33,594 nt of DNA from Clostridia bacterium (GCA_017409575.1 JAFQSM010000088.1:1-33594), one strand, 5' to 3'; shown: positions 26,001 through 32,709, counted from the stretch's first letter. Notes: generated from the letters alone by a model not told the origin. Numbers and translations: made by a program.

Positions 26001-26789
26001 GGCATCATCTACTATTATAAAATAAGCAGTATCATCAATGAATGTAGATTTAAGGTCATCATAAATATTCTCTTTATTTGATTTTATTATTCGAATTTCG
26101 TAATTCTTTTCCTCATTAAATCTATCAGCCACCGAAAGTGCCAAACGGGTTTTTCCGGAACCGGAAGCCCCCTGTATAATAACGACCGGATTATCTTTTG
26201 CCAAGCCACACACAGCATCTATTTCTTGATCTCGACATAATATAGGCATATCTAATGGAGTAGAAAATTGATTTTTTTCCGCCTCTAATATAAAATCAGC
26301 TTTTTTAAAAATTTGATGAGTATCTAATGGGATATCCAAAAACTCCGATGCCAGCGACGGATAATTCAAGAATAAATCATAGGAAAGCTCTCCTAATCCT
26401 ATAATTTTTACATTGGCAAATAACGAACTCAAAGTTTTAACTTGTCCTGGGTTAAAATTAGTAGAAGTATGACAGCATATTATTTGTGAAATATCTTCAA
26501 TCTTTATGTGAGTTTTAGATTCATCTAAACAGGCTTTAATATCTTCTTCGACTTTAGCATAAGAATTACTTATCACAGAACCGTATGCTATTAAAATAAA
26601 TTTTCCATCATCACATTGAACAAATGAATCGGGAGTTCCTCTTGTTGTTTTGTCCGTACCATCGTGTGACCCCAACGGATGTATATTGCTATACTTGAAT
26701 TTTTTAATAAGATAACAATCTAAAAGTTTTTGATATTTTCCCGGCGACAAACTTAAGATTCTGCTTTGTATATCGTTTAATTTGGACAT
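23085..26789 (-). CDS. Large STAND-like NTPase with nuclease-like N-terminus, candidate anti-phage protein
   Basis: This is a 1234-residue soluble protein; the ATG at 26789 follows a GGGGTGAT ribosome site. Residues about 1-150 resemble a PD-(D/E)xK-type nuclease fold: GTPDSF with Asp54, then a strand KFILIAYGS where the usual acidic residue is Ala68. Catalysis may therefore be lost or use another residue. Residues about 180-450 form a P-loop NTPase with Walker A GASGSGKT (207-214), Walker B FIIVDDAD (Asp261-262) and the sensor-like ILITVRDYAKEKI. The remaining 780 residues are helical repeats of TPR/HEAT character, typical of STAND sensor regions. The layout of effector, switch and long repeat sensor matches Avs/nSTAND antiviral ATPases. 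It is alone between repeats B and C and visibly AT-rich. The function is inferred from architecture. Confidence 0.72.
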   Translation of the reverse strand: MSKLNDIQSRILSLSPGKYQKLLDCYLIKKFKYSNIHPLGSHDGTDKTTRGTPDSFVQCDDGKFILIAYGSVISNSYAKVEEDIKACLDESKTHIKIEDISQIICCHTSTNFNPGQVKTLSSLFANVKIIGLGELSYDLFLNYPSLASEFLDIPLDTHQIFKKADFILEAEKNQFSTPLDMPILCRDQEIDAVCGLAKDNPVVIIQGASGSGKTRLALSVADRFNEEKNYEIRIIKSNKENIYDDLKSTFIDDTAYFIIVDDADQLTQLHHLVDICLDHTRTHDFKILITVRDYAKEKIYNDVTKKTKANIYDLKSLTKEDISKVLKECLNIKNDEFIKHICDLAKGNVRLAVMAAKIAIEDVTAIQNAFDIFNHYYSDLISQMDQKEILCAALIAFFDKFKIVEDSVIMEVFKEGGISRDLLLEYCDKLHKKEIISIFDGDDRAVKFENQNLRDYLLYYIFFKEKTIALSYMIEKYFFVYRSKIIFAFTTLIRLFYSKENKDYLEEQVKKSWYRIKDYADDDVIKFVESFHSIIPDESLAFLKKQIDKQEDSFIDLFSYDFKKNSHYHTINSEIIKVLISFKETEHFREAIELALYYFKKHQQFPMDMYFMFGEYLGYSRDSHKDRYLKETMLINKLYESLLETPDDTIIFSTLFATNYLLGLNFSQSEAEGSRKIVVYNFELIACDEIYQIRKKCFDILYVLFQNPKFKQKAHDVLLKSVDVFADKNQEIIRNDVLSISSIFKFNGHIFEDCMILDKLQSLCDELGEEYIELFPKIENKSFMAYKTLTKNYYLETKDRDDREQEKKNAIINVYKDFKIEVFNDLWKALTILKDRNSGMNGWSISEGINMLFDGHKDLCCKFASLLDSYIAYDMPFFQGGYDIFKKMVDELGYDQALDFIESKDFSPKPLCLSLLFDIVPTEMINKEFAQKTLSHITEGQKEYVYMIRFKTAVKINEIVDNYVIEYLTRLYDYSLERKSYQNISTFLNYMTLADGDELSEYLKLFSQNKELLKKAYIMASYGQGHFDYSGVLFLALVNEDPMFIDRFIKDFLDISQRNSDLDCLNVLWNHDNYIKLITIAMDAIKKYNKGLLSWNTMAEELLVSKSNDIQMQERQKEWVFDYIKNRNKDMESMVFLFYILCNLSKKQFKEAMILFCQNNTSFDDFCKIPLTPMHEVFSNSEIPQLEAKIKMLYSVKEALSGMEYIEHRERIASEIYALERRKRTVLMQEFLDD

Positions 26790-26822
26790 CTTATCACCCC
26801 TATTAATTAAAACTTTAAATAT

Positions 26823-26851
26823 ATTATACCACATCATAGTGACAATTTGAA
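26823..26851 (-). promoter_or_regulatory. Extended -10 promoter of the STAND-like gene
   Basis: On the minus strand, TATAAT (26823-26828) is preceded by TGG, an extended -10 element. A weak -35 TTCAAA (26846-26851) lies 17 bases upstream. The ribosome site follows within 30 bases. Confidence 0.7.
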
Positions 26852-26899
26852 GCGCTACTTCTGTTGCCCTGAAGTGTAAAAATGGGCTTATTTAAAGCA

Positions 26900-26997
26900 A
26901 ATAAGCCCCAAATAAGCCCCAAGTTGCACCAAAAAGCAAAAATAAAGATCCCTAAGGCCTTGGTAATCAAGGCTTTAGGGACCTTTTATTTTGGTGC
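26900..26997. repeat. Repeat copy C (98 bp), right edge of cassette 2, with terminator hairpin
   Basis: This copy is 94/98 identical to copy B and shares 27 bases with copy A. A further inverted copy of its first unit lies just left: GGGCTTATTT (26884-26893) faces AAATAAGCCC. The hairpin at 26944-26988 has T-rich ends on both strands and would terminate the recombinase operon. The recombinase stop codon (26986-26988) and its last codons GAPK are encoded by the right end of this repeat. Confidence 0.85.
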
Positions 26998-28467
26998 ACC
27001 GAGCGCACTGATATCCGAACCTAAAACGCCTGCTTCGTGGAGCTCAGCAAAGGTCATTTCGCGTGAGCAATCTTTGTAATTACAGCCGAAATAAATTCTG
27101 CCGTCATCCCAAAGAACAATTTTATTTATAAAAGTATCAATTAATCTTCTGCGGTGTTCAACCTTTTTGAAATTCAGCTTGCGGAGTCTGTTGAAATAGG
27201 CTTCAATATCTTCGGCAGAGATTATTGGTTTTGTCATTTCCTCTTTTATAATTTGGATAGACAACTCCGTTTTCTGTTGTTCCAATTCTTCCATACGCTG
27301 TTTTGTGGACGGAGTTAGAATACCTTGCTGAATAGCATTAAGAAGATTTTCTATACTTTTGAGCGTATCACCGTATTGCTTTTTTAGTAACGGCAAAGTG
27401 GTGTTGGCTTGGTTTTGTACCTTGGTTGCAGTTTCACAAAGCATCGACACCAAATCATCGTCAAAAACAATTTTGCGGATGAATGCAATAGTTGCATCTT
27501 CAATCCATTCTTTTCTGACAGTCTTCTTATCGCAACCTTTATGATTTTTAACGCTAACGCATTTATAATAGCGATGCACCTTTTTCTTCATATGGCTTGT
27601 ACCGCTTTCGCCAACCATAAGACATTGACACTTTCCGCAGAAAAGTTTAGTGGTAAGCAAATATTCGTCTTCGGCTTTATGTTTAGCCGGAGCTTTTTTA
27701 TTTGCAATCATACGCTCTTGAACTCGGTCAAATAAGTCTTGCGGAACAATAGCAGGGATACCACCCGGCTGTACAATATCGCGGTATTTGTATTCACCGA
27801 TATATTTGCGGTTATGTAACATACGGGTAACGCTGTTAATGCTGATTTTACCGCCACGCTTGGTGCGAACACCTTTGATATTTAGTTGGTCGGTAACCTC
27901 TTGCATACTTGCACCTTCGGCATAGGACTTAAAGGCTTGTAATACGGCAGGTGCGGTCAGAGGGTCAACTTGGAAGAACTGCTCAGAATCAACAGTATAA
28001 CCAATAGGAAGCGTGCCGCCGTTATATTTACATTTAAGAGCGTTTTCGGTAAGTCCTCTGATAACCTTCTCTGCAAGGTCTGCAGAGTAATATTCAGCCA
28101 TACCTTCGAGCAATGATTCAAGCAAGATGCCTTCGGCAGTATCGGAAATAACTTCGGTTGCCGATATTACCTTAACACCGTTTTTACGCAACATTGCTTT
28201 ATAGTGTGCCGAGTCATAACGGTTACGTGCAAAGCGGTCAAGTTTCCATACAATGACAGTATCAAACAGACCGTTCGCACTATCCTTAATCATACGCTGA
28301 AAGTCAGGACGATTGTCAGTCTTTGCAGATAATGCACGGTCAATATATGAGCCTATGATTTGAATATCATTTTTCTGTGCAAATTCCTTACATTCACGCA
28401 GCTGACCTTCAATAGACTCTTCACGCTGATTTTCGCTCGAATATCGTGCATAAATTACACCTGTCAT
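26986..28467 (-). CDS. Large serine recombinase (site-specific integrase/excisionase type)
   Basis: This 493-residue protein has all three large-serine-recombinase parts. The N-terminal catalytic domain holds the nucleophile Ser10 in IYARYSSENQ, and WKLDRFARNRYD. The Recombinase domain (about 150-255) contains ISINSVTRMLHNRKYIGEY. A zinc ribbon has cysteines 277, 280, 303 and 312. A coiled coil (about 345-420) and a C-terminal segment finish the protein. Such enzymes integrate and excise mobile elements by a serine-linked double-strand break. The ATG overlaps the previous gene's TGA in ATGA, and AGGTGG serves as ribosome site. Its 3' end inside repeat C puts a likely attachment region immediately next to the gene. 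The protein looks intact. Confidence 0.93.
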   Translation of the reverse strand: MTGVIYARYSSENQREESIEGQLRECKEFAQKNDIQIIGSYIDRALSAKTDNRPDFQRMIKDSANGLFDTVIVWKLDRFARNRYDSAHYKAMLRKNGVKVISATEVISDTAEGILLESLLEGMAEYYSADLAEKVIRGLTENALKCKYNGGTLPIGYTVDSEQFFQVDPLTAPAVLQAFKSYAEGASMQEVTDQLNIKGVRTKRGGKISINSVTRMLHNRKYIGEYKYRDIVQPGGIPAIVPQDLFDRVQERMIANKKAPAKHKAEDEYLLTTKLFCGKCQCLMVGESGTSHMKKKVHRYYKCVSVKNHKGCDKKTVRKEWIEDATIAFIRKIVFDDDLVSMLCETATKVQNQANTTLPLLKKQYGDTLKSIENLLNAIQQGILTPSTKQRMEELEQQKTELSIQIIKEEMTKPIISAEDIEAYFNRLRKLNFKKVEHRRRLIDTFINKIVLWDDGRIYFGCNYKDCSREMTFAELHEAGVLGSDISALGAPK

Positions 28468-30065
28468 TGTATCACCACCTCGTTTTCATTATATCTATCA
28501 ATAATTAAATCCAAAAATTTATCAACGGCCATAAATAAATTATGATGAGCAGAAACCCACTCTTTTTGTCTTATTGGTTTCTTCATACCACAAGTTTTTT
28601 GATATGCATCTGCGATTAATTTCTTTTTATTGCGGATATCCTTTTCCTTTCCGTGCTCATAGTCGTGTCTAAAATCAGTTCGCAAATGTTTAATGTTCCA
28701 TAAAGTTTCGCATTCTTCATCTTTTAAAATTTTAAGAATTCGGCTCGCGGAACCACTACCTTCATAGATTAGCATATACAAACTGTCAACCACATTTGCG
28801 AATGTATCTTTATTAACAGAAAACGCTGTTGAAATACAGGAAATTGCCGTAAATGATGCATTAGTCGGTTTGAATACATTTTCTTCTGAGTTTATTTCAT
28901 TAATATATTTAATTTTTTCGGTAATAGATTTGCCTAACACCAAAATTTTACCTATAATCGATTTATCAAATTCTTCTTCTAAATTATATTCAGAGTCACC
29001 TTTTAATGCGTAACCTAGATACACAGGGATATATTGTATAGATGTTTTAGAATTTGATACTTGTAAAGAATGAGGTTCTGCTTCTGATTCTTCATTCCAA
29101 TTATCAACATAGGAACATGCACTTGCAATTTGAGATTCAACAACATTAGTTGCAATATCTACTACCTTCAAAGGTTTTTCATAATCGCAAATATTTTTCT
29201 GTAATTTCTCATATTGCTTTTGCATCAAGGAGGAATAATCTCCTAGAATTTGTGTTGCAGACAAGGCAGTATCTATTTTGGGCAATAACTCTGAATTAAC
29301 AGTAGTCAAAGAATTTAATGTGTTTGTTAAATTTAGAGAGGATAAAGGCATAGAAATATCTAAACCCGAATTCTTTAAAAGGGAAGCTGTTTCATATTCT
29401 AATGCATTTATTTTAGGCAAATTAATTGTTTGCGTTAAGTTTGGTATAGAAGATGATAATGCTGAGGTAATATCTGTTAATGTTTTTTGCCATTCTGGAA
29501 TTTGTATTGCGGGTTGAAAAGCAGCAGTATCTAGAACATACTTATATGTAGACAATCCGGCTGTACAAGCATCTAAAACACTCGTGCTAATAGAATAATT
29601 AGGTTGTAGGGATGAAAAAGTATCTGCTAGTTTAAATGCTGGTTCTGTAACATTTATAATTTCCGAAGCACTATTTAATGATTGAAACCAAGTTGTTGTT
29701 TCGGGCAATTTAATAGTTTCGCTTAAAGTATCACTCCAAGTGGTGAACTTAGGCAATTCAAATGATTTATACAATGAATCCTGCCATGACGGTGTATTTA
29801 TTGCTTTTAATGCGTTGCTAAATTCGGATTCAACAGGCATAATAGCAGATAGTTTTAAACCTTCACCTATTCTATAATTCCAAGAGGCATTATCAAGGAT
29901 AGAAGGTGAATTATTCAATAGTTTTTCGACATCAAGCGAATCTTTTAATAACGACCCTTGGACGATTAAATCTTTTGTATCATCGCAATTTTGAGTTTTT
30001 GTATCCTTTACCTCGTTTGTTTCATTATCGCTATTTTTGGGGATTTTATTGTCTTTATCCTTCAA
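28464..30065 (-). CDS. Unknown 533-residue protein with Trp repeats and HEPN-like C-terminus
   Basis: No known family is recognised over the full length. The start is taken as the TTG at 30065, because GGAGG (minus strand, 30076-30080) lies ten bases upstream and the previous gene stops two bases before it. Residues about 85-210 contain degenerate repeats around a tryptophan: PSWQDSLYKSFELPK, TTWSDTLSETIKLPE, TTWFQSLNSASE and PEWQKTLTDI. The C-terminal 150 residues are helical and include LRTDFRHDYEHG. There Arg466 and His471 fit the R-x4-6-H signature of HEPN ribonucleases. No membrane segment is evident. It lies between an excisionase-like gene and the recombinase in one operon, so it may be a mobile-element defence or addiction function. 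That role is inference. Confidence 0.65.
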   Translation of the reverse strand: MKDKDNKIPKNSDNETNEVKDTKTQNCDDTKDLIVQGSLLKDSLDVEKLLNNSPSILDNASWNYRIGEGLKLSAIMPVESEFSNALKAINTPSWQDSLYKSFELPKFTTWSDTLSETIKLPETTTWFQSLNSASEIINVTEPAFKLADTFSSLQPNYSISTSVLDACTAGLSTYKYVLDTAAFQPAIQIPEWQKTLTDITSALSSSIPNLTQTINLPKINALEYETASLLKNSGLDISMPLSSLNLTNTLNSLTTVNSELLPKIDTALSATQILGDYSSLMQKQYEKLQKNICDYEKPLKVVDIATNVVESQIASACSYVDNWNEESEAEPHSLQVSNSKTSIQYIPVYLGYALKGDSEYNLEEEFDKSIIGKILVLGKSITEKIKYINEINSEENVFKPTNASFTAISCISTAFSVNKDTFANVVDSLYMLIYEGSGSASRILKILKDEECETLWNIKHLRTDFRHDYEHGKEKDIRNKKKLIADAYQKTCGMKKPIRQKEWVSAHHNLFMAVDKFLDLIIDRYNENEVVIQ

Positions 30066-30067
30066 TT

Positions 30068-30256
30068 TTAATCTTCCTCCGCTTGTCCACTGTTTACCCA
30101 AGCATCAATTTCAGAAAGTTTGAACTTCCACTTCTTGCCGACTTTATGTGCCGGCATACCTTTATTCGCAATCCATTTTAATGCAGAGTCACGGCTTATA
30201 CCGAGATACTTACATATTTCAGGCATAGAGTAATATCTATCTTCAAAATCGGTCAT
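30068..30256 (-). CDS. Excisionase-like helix-turn-helix protein
   Basis: This 62-residue DNA-binding protein has a MerR/excisionase-type winged helix: YYSMPEICKYLGISRDSALKW, then GMPAHKVGKKWKFKLSEIDAWV. This is the HTH_17 excisionase pattern. The ribosome site AAAGAGGTG is good, and a promoter with a flanking inverted repeat lies directly upstream. It is the first gene of a three-gene operon that ends with the serine recombinase, so it probably sets recombination direction or represses the operon. The usual partner of this protein type is a tyrosine integrase, so pairing with a large serine recombinase is slightly unusual. Confidence 0.85.
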   Translation of the reverse strand: MTDFEDRYYSMPEICKYLGISRDSALKWIANKGMPAHKVGKKWKFKLSEIDAWVNSGQAEED

Positions 30257-30284
30257 TTAAAACACCTCTTTTTTGTTTTTCTGT

Positions 30285-30336
30285 ATTATAACATACAACT
30301 ACTGATTAGTAAAGTTAATTGTCTGTTATTGTATGT
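30285..30336 (-). promoter_or_regulatory. Promoter and possible operator of the HTH-recombinase operon
   Basis: On the minus strand, TTTACT (30308-30313) and TATAAT (30285-30290) are 17 bases apart. An 8-bp perfect inverted repeat ACATACAA (30291-30298) and TTGTATGT (30329-30336) brackets the -35 box and could be bound by the HTH protein. Confidence 0.75.
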
Positions 30337-30425
30337 TTTTACATTTCGAATACGCTGCAAACCGCTTTTTTACAATTATTCCGCAACTTTTTCCAAAAAC
30401 ACTTTTAATTTTATCGGTATTGTGA

Positions 30426-30431
30426 TATACT
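30426..30431 (+). promoter_or_regulatory. Extended -10 promoter of the candidate small RNA
   Basis: TGATATACT carries TATACT at 30426-30431 with an upstream TG. The -35 is poor (TTTTAA near 30403). Expected transcription start is about 30438, the first base of a perfect 15-bp stem. Confidence 0.55.
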
Positions 30432-30437
30432 ATATAA

Positions 30438-30641
30438 GCTACGCAAACTTAATACACGCAGATCAGGTGTTTTTTCTCTATGGGGATACTATGCCTTTTT
30501 TCTGTAATACTATTTTTGAATTTGGCAAAAATGCAAATTCCATTAAGTAGTATTACAGCGAATGCTTGATCTATTTAAGTTTGCGTAGCGGCAACGGGGT
30601 TTGCGTTTTTCGGTGCGTGGCTTCGGTCACGCACTTTTTTA
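30438..30641 (+). ncRNA. Candidate small structured RNA (four nested stems plus terminator)
   Basis: The region contains four perfect nested stems. The outer one is GCTACGCAAACTTAA at 30438-30452 with 30575-30589 (15 bp). Inside are AGATCA at 30460-30465 with 30567-30572, an 11-bp stem CTGTAATACTA at 30502-30512 with 30548-30558, and an inner GAATTTG at 30518-30524 with 30534-30540. The outer stem starts where the upstream promoter should initiate. A terminator closes the unit. The long rod with internal loops recalls 6S-like RNAs, but I cannot assign a family. No credible protein is encoded; the 73-codon frame at 30329-30550 crosses the promoter. A MITE-like DNA palindrome is an alternative. 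Confidence 0.5.
30613..30641 (+). terminator. Rho-independent terminator of the candidate small RNA
   Basis: GTGCGTG (30613-30619) pairs with CACGCAC (30628-30634) across a TTCGG-type loop and is followed by TTTTTT. It insulates the sigma-factor promoter that starts ten bases later. Confidence 0.85.
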
Positions 30642-30650
30642 TTATAAATT

Positions 30651-30676
30651 AAAACTTTTTTGATTTTCACATCGTC
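30651..30676 (+). promoter_or_regulatory. ECF-type promoter P1 before the sigma operon
   Basis: AAAAC (30651-30655), a 17-base spacer and CGTC (30673-30676) followed by TTATAAG fit an ECF sigma promoter (AAC near -35, CGTC near -10). The same motif with the same spacing recurs at 32684-32709. The start codon of the small first gene lies 25 bases downstream. Confidence 0.7.
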
Positions 30677-30700
30677 TTATAAGTAAGAGAGGTGAAAACA

Positions 30701-30853
30701 ATGAATAAGTTCGAAAATTTCTTAAAACAGGTTTTAACTGTCATTTTCAGAGAGATGCCGTTTAATAGGCAAAAAGCTGATGAAAGTTTAGAAAAAATAA
30801 AGACAGTGCAAAAGGCAACTTTGGGGGAAAATAACGATGGACATAATAAATAA
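30701..30853 (+). CDS. Small protein preceding the sigma factor
   Basis: This 50-residue protein begins MNKFENFLKQVLTVIFREMP and ends LGENNDGHNK. A strong ribosome site AAGAGAGGTG precedes the ATG. The last 17 bases overlap the sigma gene, so translation is probably coupled. It has an amphipathic N-terminal helix and a charged tail; I recognise no family. Its position between an ECF-type promoter and the sigma gene suggests a small modulator or a leader peptide. Either role is a guess. Confidence 0.6.
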   Translation: MNKFENFLKQVLTVIFREMPFNRQKADESLEKIKTVQKATLGENNDGHNK

Positions 30854-32636
30854 TGTAATCAAAGCGATGGACGGCGACCAAGAAGCCATTAGTGAATTAT
30901 ACTATACTACATACCCAAAACTCCGTGCGGTTGCTGTTAGCATTTTAAAAAATGAAGATGATGCTGATGATATAGTGCAAGACTCTTACATAAAGGCATT
31001 TTCAAGTTTACATCAATTAGATAATGCCAAAAAATTCGAGCCTTGGCTTTGCAGGATCGTGTCAAACAAATGCAAAGATTATTTAAAAAAGAACAAGCCT
31101 ATATTATTTTCTTCGCAAGATAACGAAGAAAACGATGACCCTATTGAGTGGTCAATTGAGGACGAGTCCAAGGAATATAATCCGGAAGAAGTATTACTTT
31201 CGGAAGACACAAGAAAGCAGATTATGGATTTGCTTGATTCTCTTCCCGATGATCAAAGAATATGCTTGGTTTATCACGTTGTTCAAGAAATGAAAATTTC
31301 CGAAATTGCGGAATTACTTGAAGTATCAGAGAACACAGTAAAAAGCAGGATTAATTATGCAAAATCCAAAATGAAGGCTAAAATCAACGAGCTGGAGAAA
31401 AAAGGTGTCAAATTGCGTGGTTTCGCAGGTTTTGCTCTATTCCCGTTTATCAGACACTTGTTTACTTCTCAATCTGCTTCTGTCCCTCCCATTTCAGCGG
31501 AAATTACTATGGGTTCAATGGCTGGTGCTACCGAAGCGACTGCCGCAATATCGGAAACAGTAGCATCATCTACTTCTGCTGTTATAGGTGAAACAGCCAA
31601 AACGGTTGTAGGACAGGCGGTACAACATTTAGGTTTAAAAATTATATCGGGAGTGGTTGCAGTGGCTATAGCGGCAACTACCATTACAGGTATAGTTAAC
31701 CCTAAACTTTTATATCCAATAGACGTTTTCAACATCATTGAAGAAGCGCCGATTAAAGTTATTGAGAAATTTGAAGATGCTTTTAATGATGGCGAATTGG
31801 ACGAAATGGTTGAATGTCTGGAACCGAACATTCAAAAAGAAATTAATGAATATAGGTATGAAGCCGATGGGTTTATAGGTATATTCTTAAATACTGATTC
31901 TAACAAAATAGTAAAAATTGCTTCTTCATTGTTAGATGCAAAATGTGATATCATAGTTGATAAAAATAACAGTGATATAAAATCGGATGTGGCTATTCTT
32001 GAAACCAAAATCAAGTTTTCTATTCTTGGCAAAGATGATGAAAGCGAAGGAACTGTAACTATGAAAAAAGTTGACGGAAAATGGTATATTGCCAATTCCG
32101 AGCAAGTGTCAAAAGTTGATTCAGAAAACAATGATAAAGCCATCGAAATATACGAAAGTTTATTGCGCAAGGGTGTTACCGAAAATAAACTTGAAATTGC
32201 TTATTATGCATACATTGATTTAAATAAGGACGGAGTTTATGAACTGTTAGTATCGGATGCTCAAGGAACGCCGGACACGTGGGCTACGGGTGAATTGTTT
32301 ACATATCAGGACAATAAACTTCGTTTATGCGGTCATACAAATTCAAGATATGATTATTTTTATATTGTAAATGAAAGCTATCTCTTAGGACGGCATCGTA
32401 TGGGTAATCAATTTATTTCTCTTGATGAAACCATATCAACAACAAACTATCATTGGGATGAAGCAATGCAAAGAAATGACCCTGCCATTTCTTATAGTGA
32501 TGGTGAATGGGAATACCTCACAAACGAAGAATTTGAATTTTACCAAACTATGCCGGATAGCAATTCCGTGGAAAATGCATTTATTAAAACTGCCGAACCC
32601 ATCGTTCTTAAACAAAATTCTTTTGCAGAGAATTAA
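30837..32636 (+). CDS. ECF sigma factor fused to a transmembrane segment and extracytoplasmic domain
   Basis: This protein has 599 residues, about three times the length of a plain ECF sigma factor. Residues 1-90 are sigma region 2 (ELYYTTYPKLRAVAV, DADDIVQDSYIKAF, FEPWLCRIVSNKCKDYL). Residues about 130-185 are sigma region 4 (LPDDQRICLVYHVVQEMKIS, then ISEIAELLEVSENTVKSRI). A Ser/Ala/Thr-rich linker leads to one membrane helix (about 266-286, IISGVVAVAIAATTITGIV). About 310 residues outside the membrane follow. They include a DUF4878-like part (FEDAFNDGELDEMVECL) and a C-terminal domain with a calcium-loop-like DLNKDGVYELLV. The outer domain may sense an external signal and control release or activity of the sigma part. 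It looks intact, with no frameshift. Confidence 0.85.
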   Translation: MDIINNVIKAMDGDQEAISELYYTTYPKLRAVAVSILKNEDDADDIVQDSYIKAFSSLHQLDNAKKFEPWLCRIVSNKCKDYLKKNKPILFSSQDNEENDDPIEWSIEDESKEYNPEEVLLSEDTRKQIMDLLDSLPDDQRICLVYHVVQEMKISEIAELLEVSENTVKSRINYAKSKMKAKINELEKKGVKLRGFAGFALFPFIRHLFTSQSASVPPISAEITMGSMAGATEATAAISETVASSTSAVIGETAKTVVGQAVQHLGLKIISGVVAVAIAATTITGIVNPKLLYPIDVFNIIEEAPIKVIEKFEDAFNDGELDEMVECLEPNIQKEINEYRYEADGFIGIFLNTDSNKIVKIASSLLDAKCDIIVDKNNSDIKSDVAILETKIKFSILGKDDESEGTVTMKKVDGKWYIANSEQVSKVDSENNDKAIEIYESLLRKGVTENKLEIAYYAYIDLNKDGVYELLVSDAQGTPDTWATGELFTYQDNKLRLCGHTNSRYDYFYIVNESYLLGRHRMGNQFISLDETISTTNYHWDEAMQRNDPAISYSDGEWEYLTNEEFEFYQTMPDSNSVENAFIKTAEPIVLKQNSFAEN

Positions 32637-32683
32637 GGAGATTAGCACGGTAAAGAAAAAAATTAAATATTTTTATAATTTTT

Positions 32684-32709
32684 AAAACCTTTTTCAAAAC
32701 TTAATCGTC
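32684..32709 (+). promoter_or_regulatory. ECF-type promoter P2 before the lipoprotein
   Basis: AAAAC (32684-32688), a 17-base spacer and CGTC (32706-32709) followed by TATAAAG reproduce P1 at 30651-30676. The flanking TTAAAAC-TTTTT and ATCGTCT bases are also shared. The lipoprotein start is 48 bases downstream. Confidence 0.7.

Noticed and set aside
30329..30550. 73-codon frame rightward in the small-RNA region
   Set aside because: It crosses the promoter and half of the nested stems, has no ribosome site and reads as low-quality sequence.
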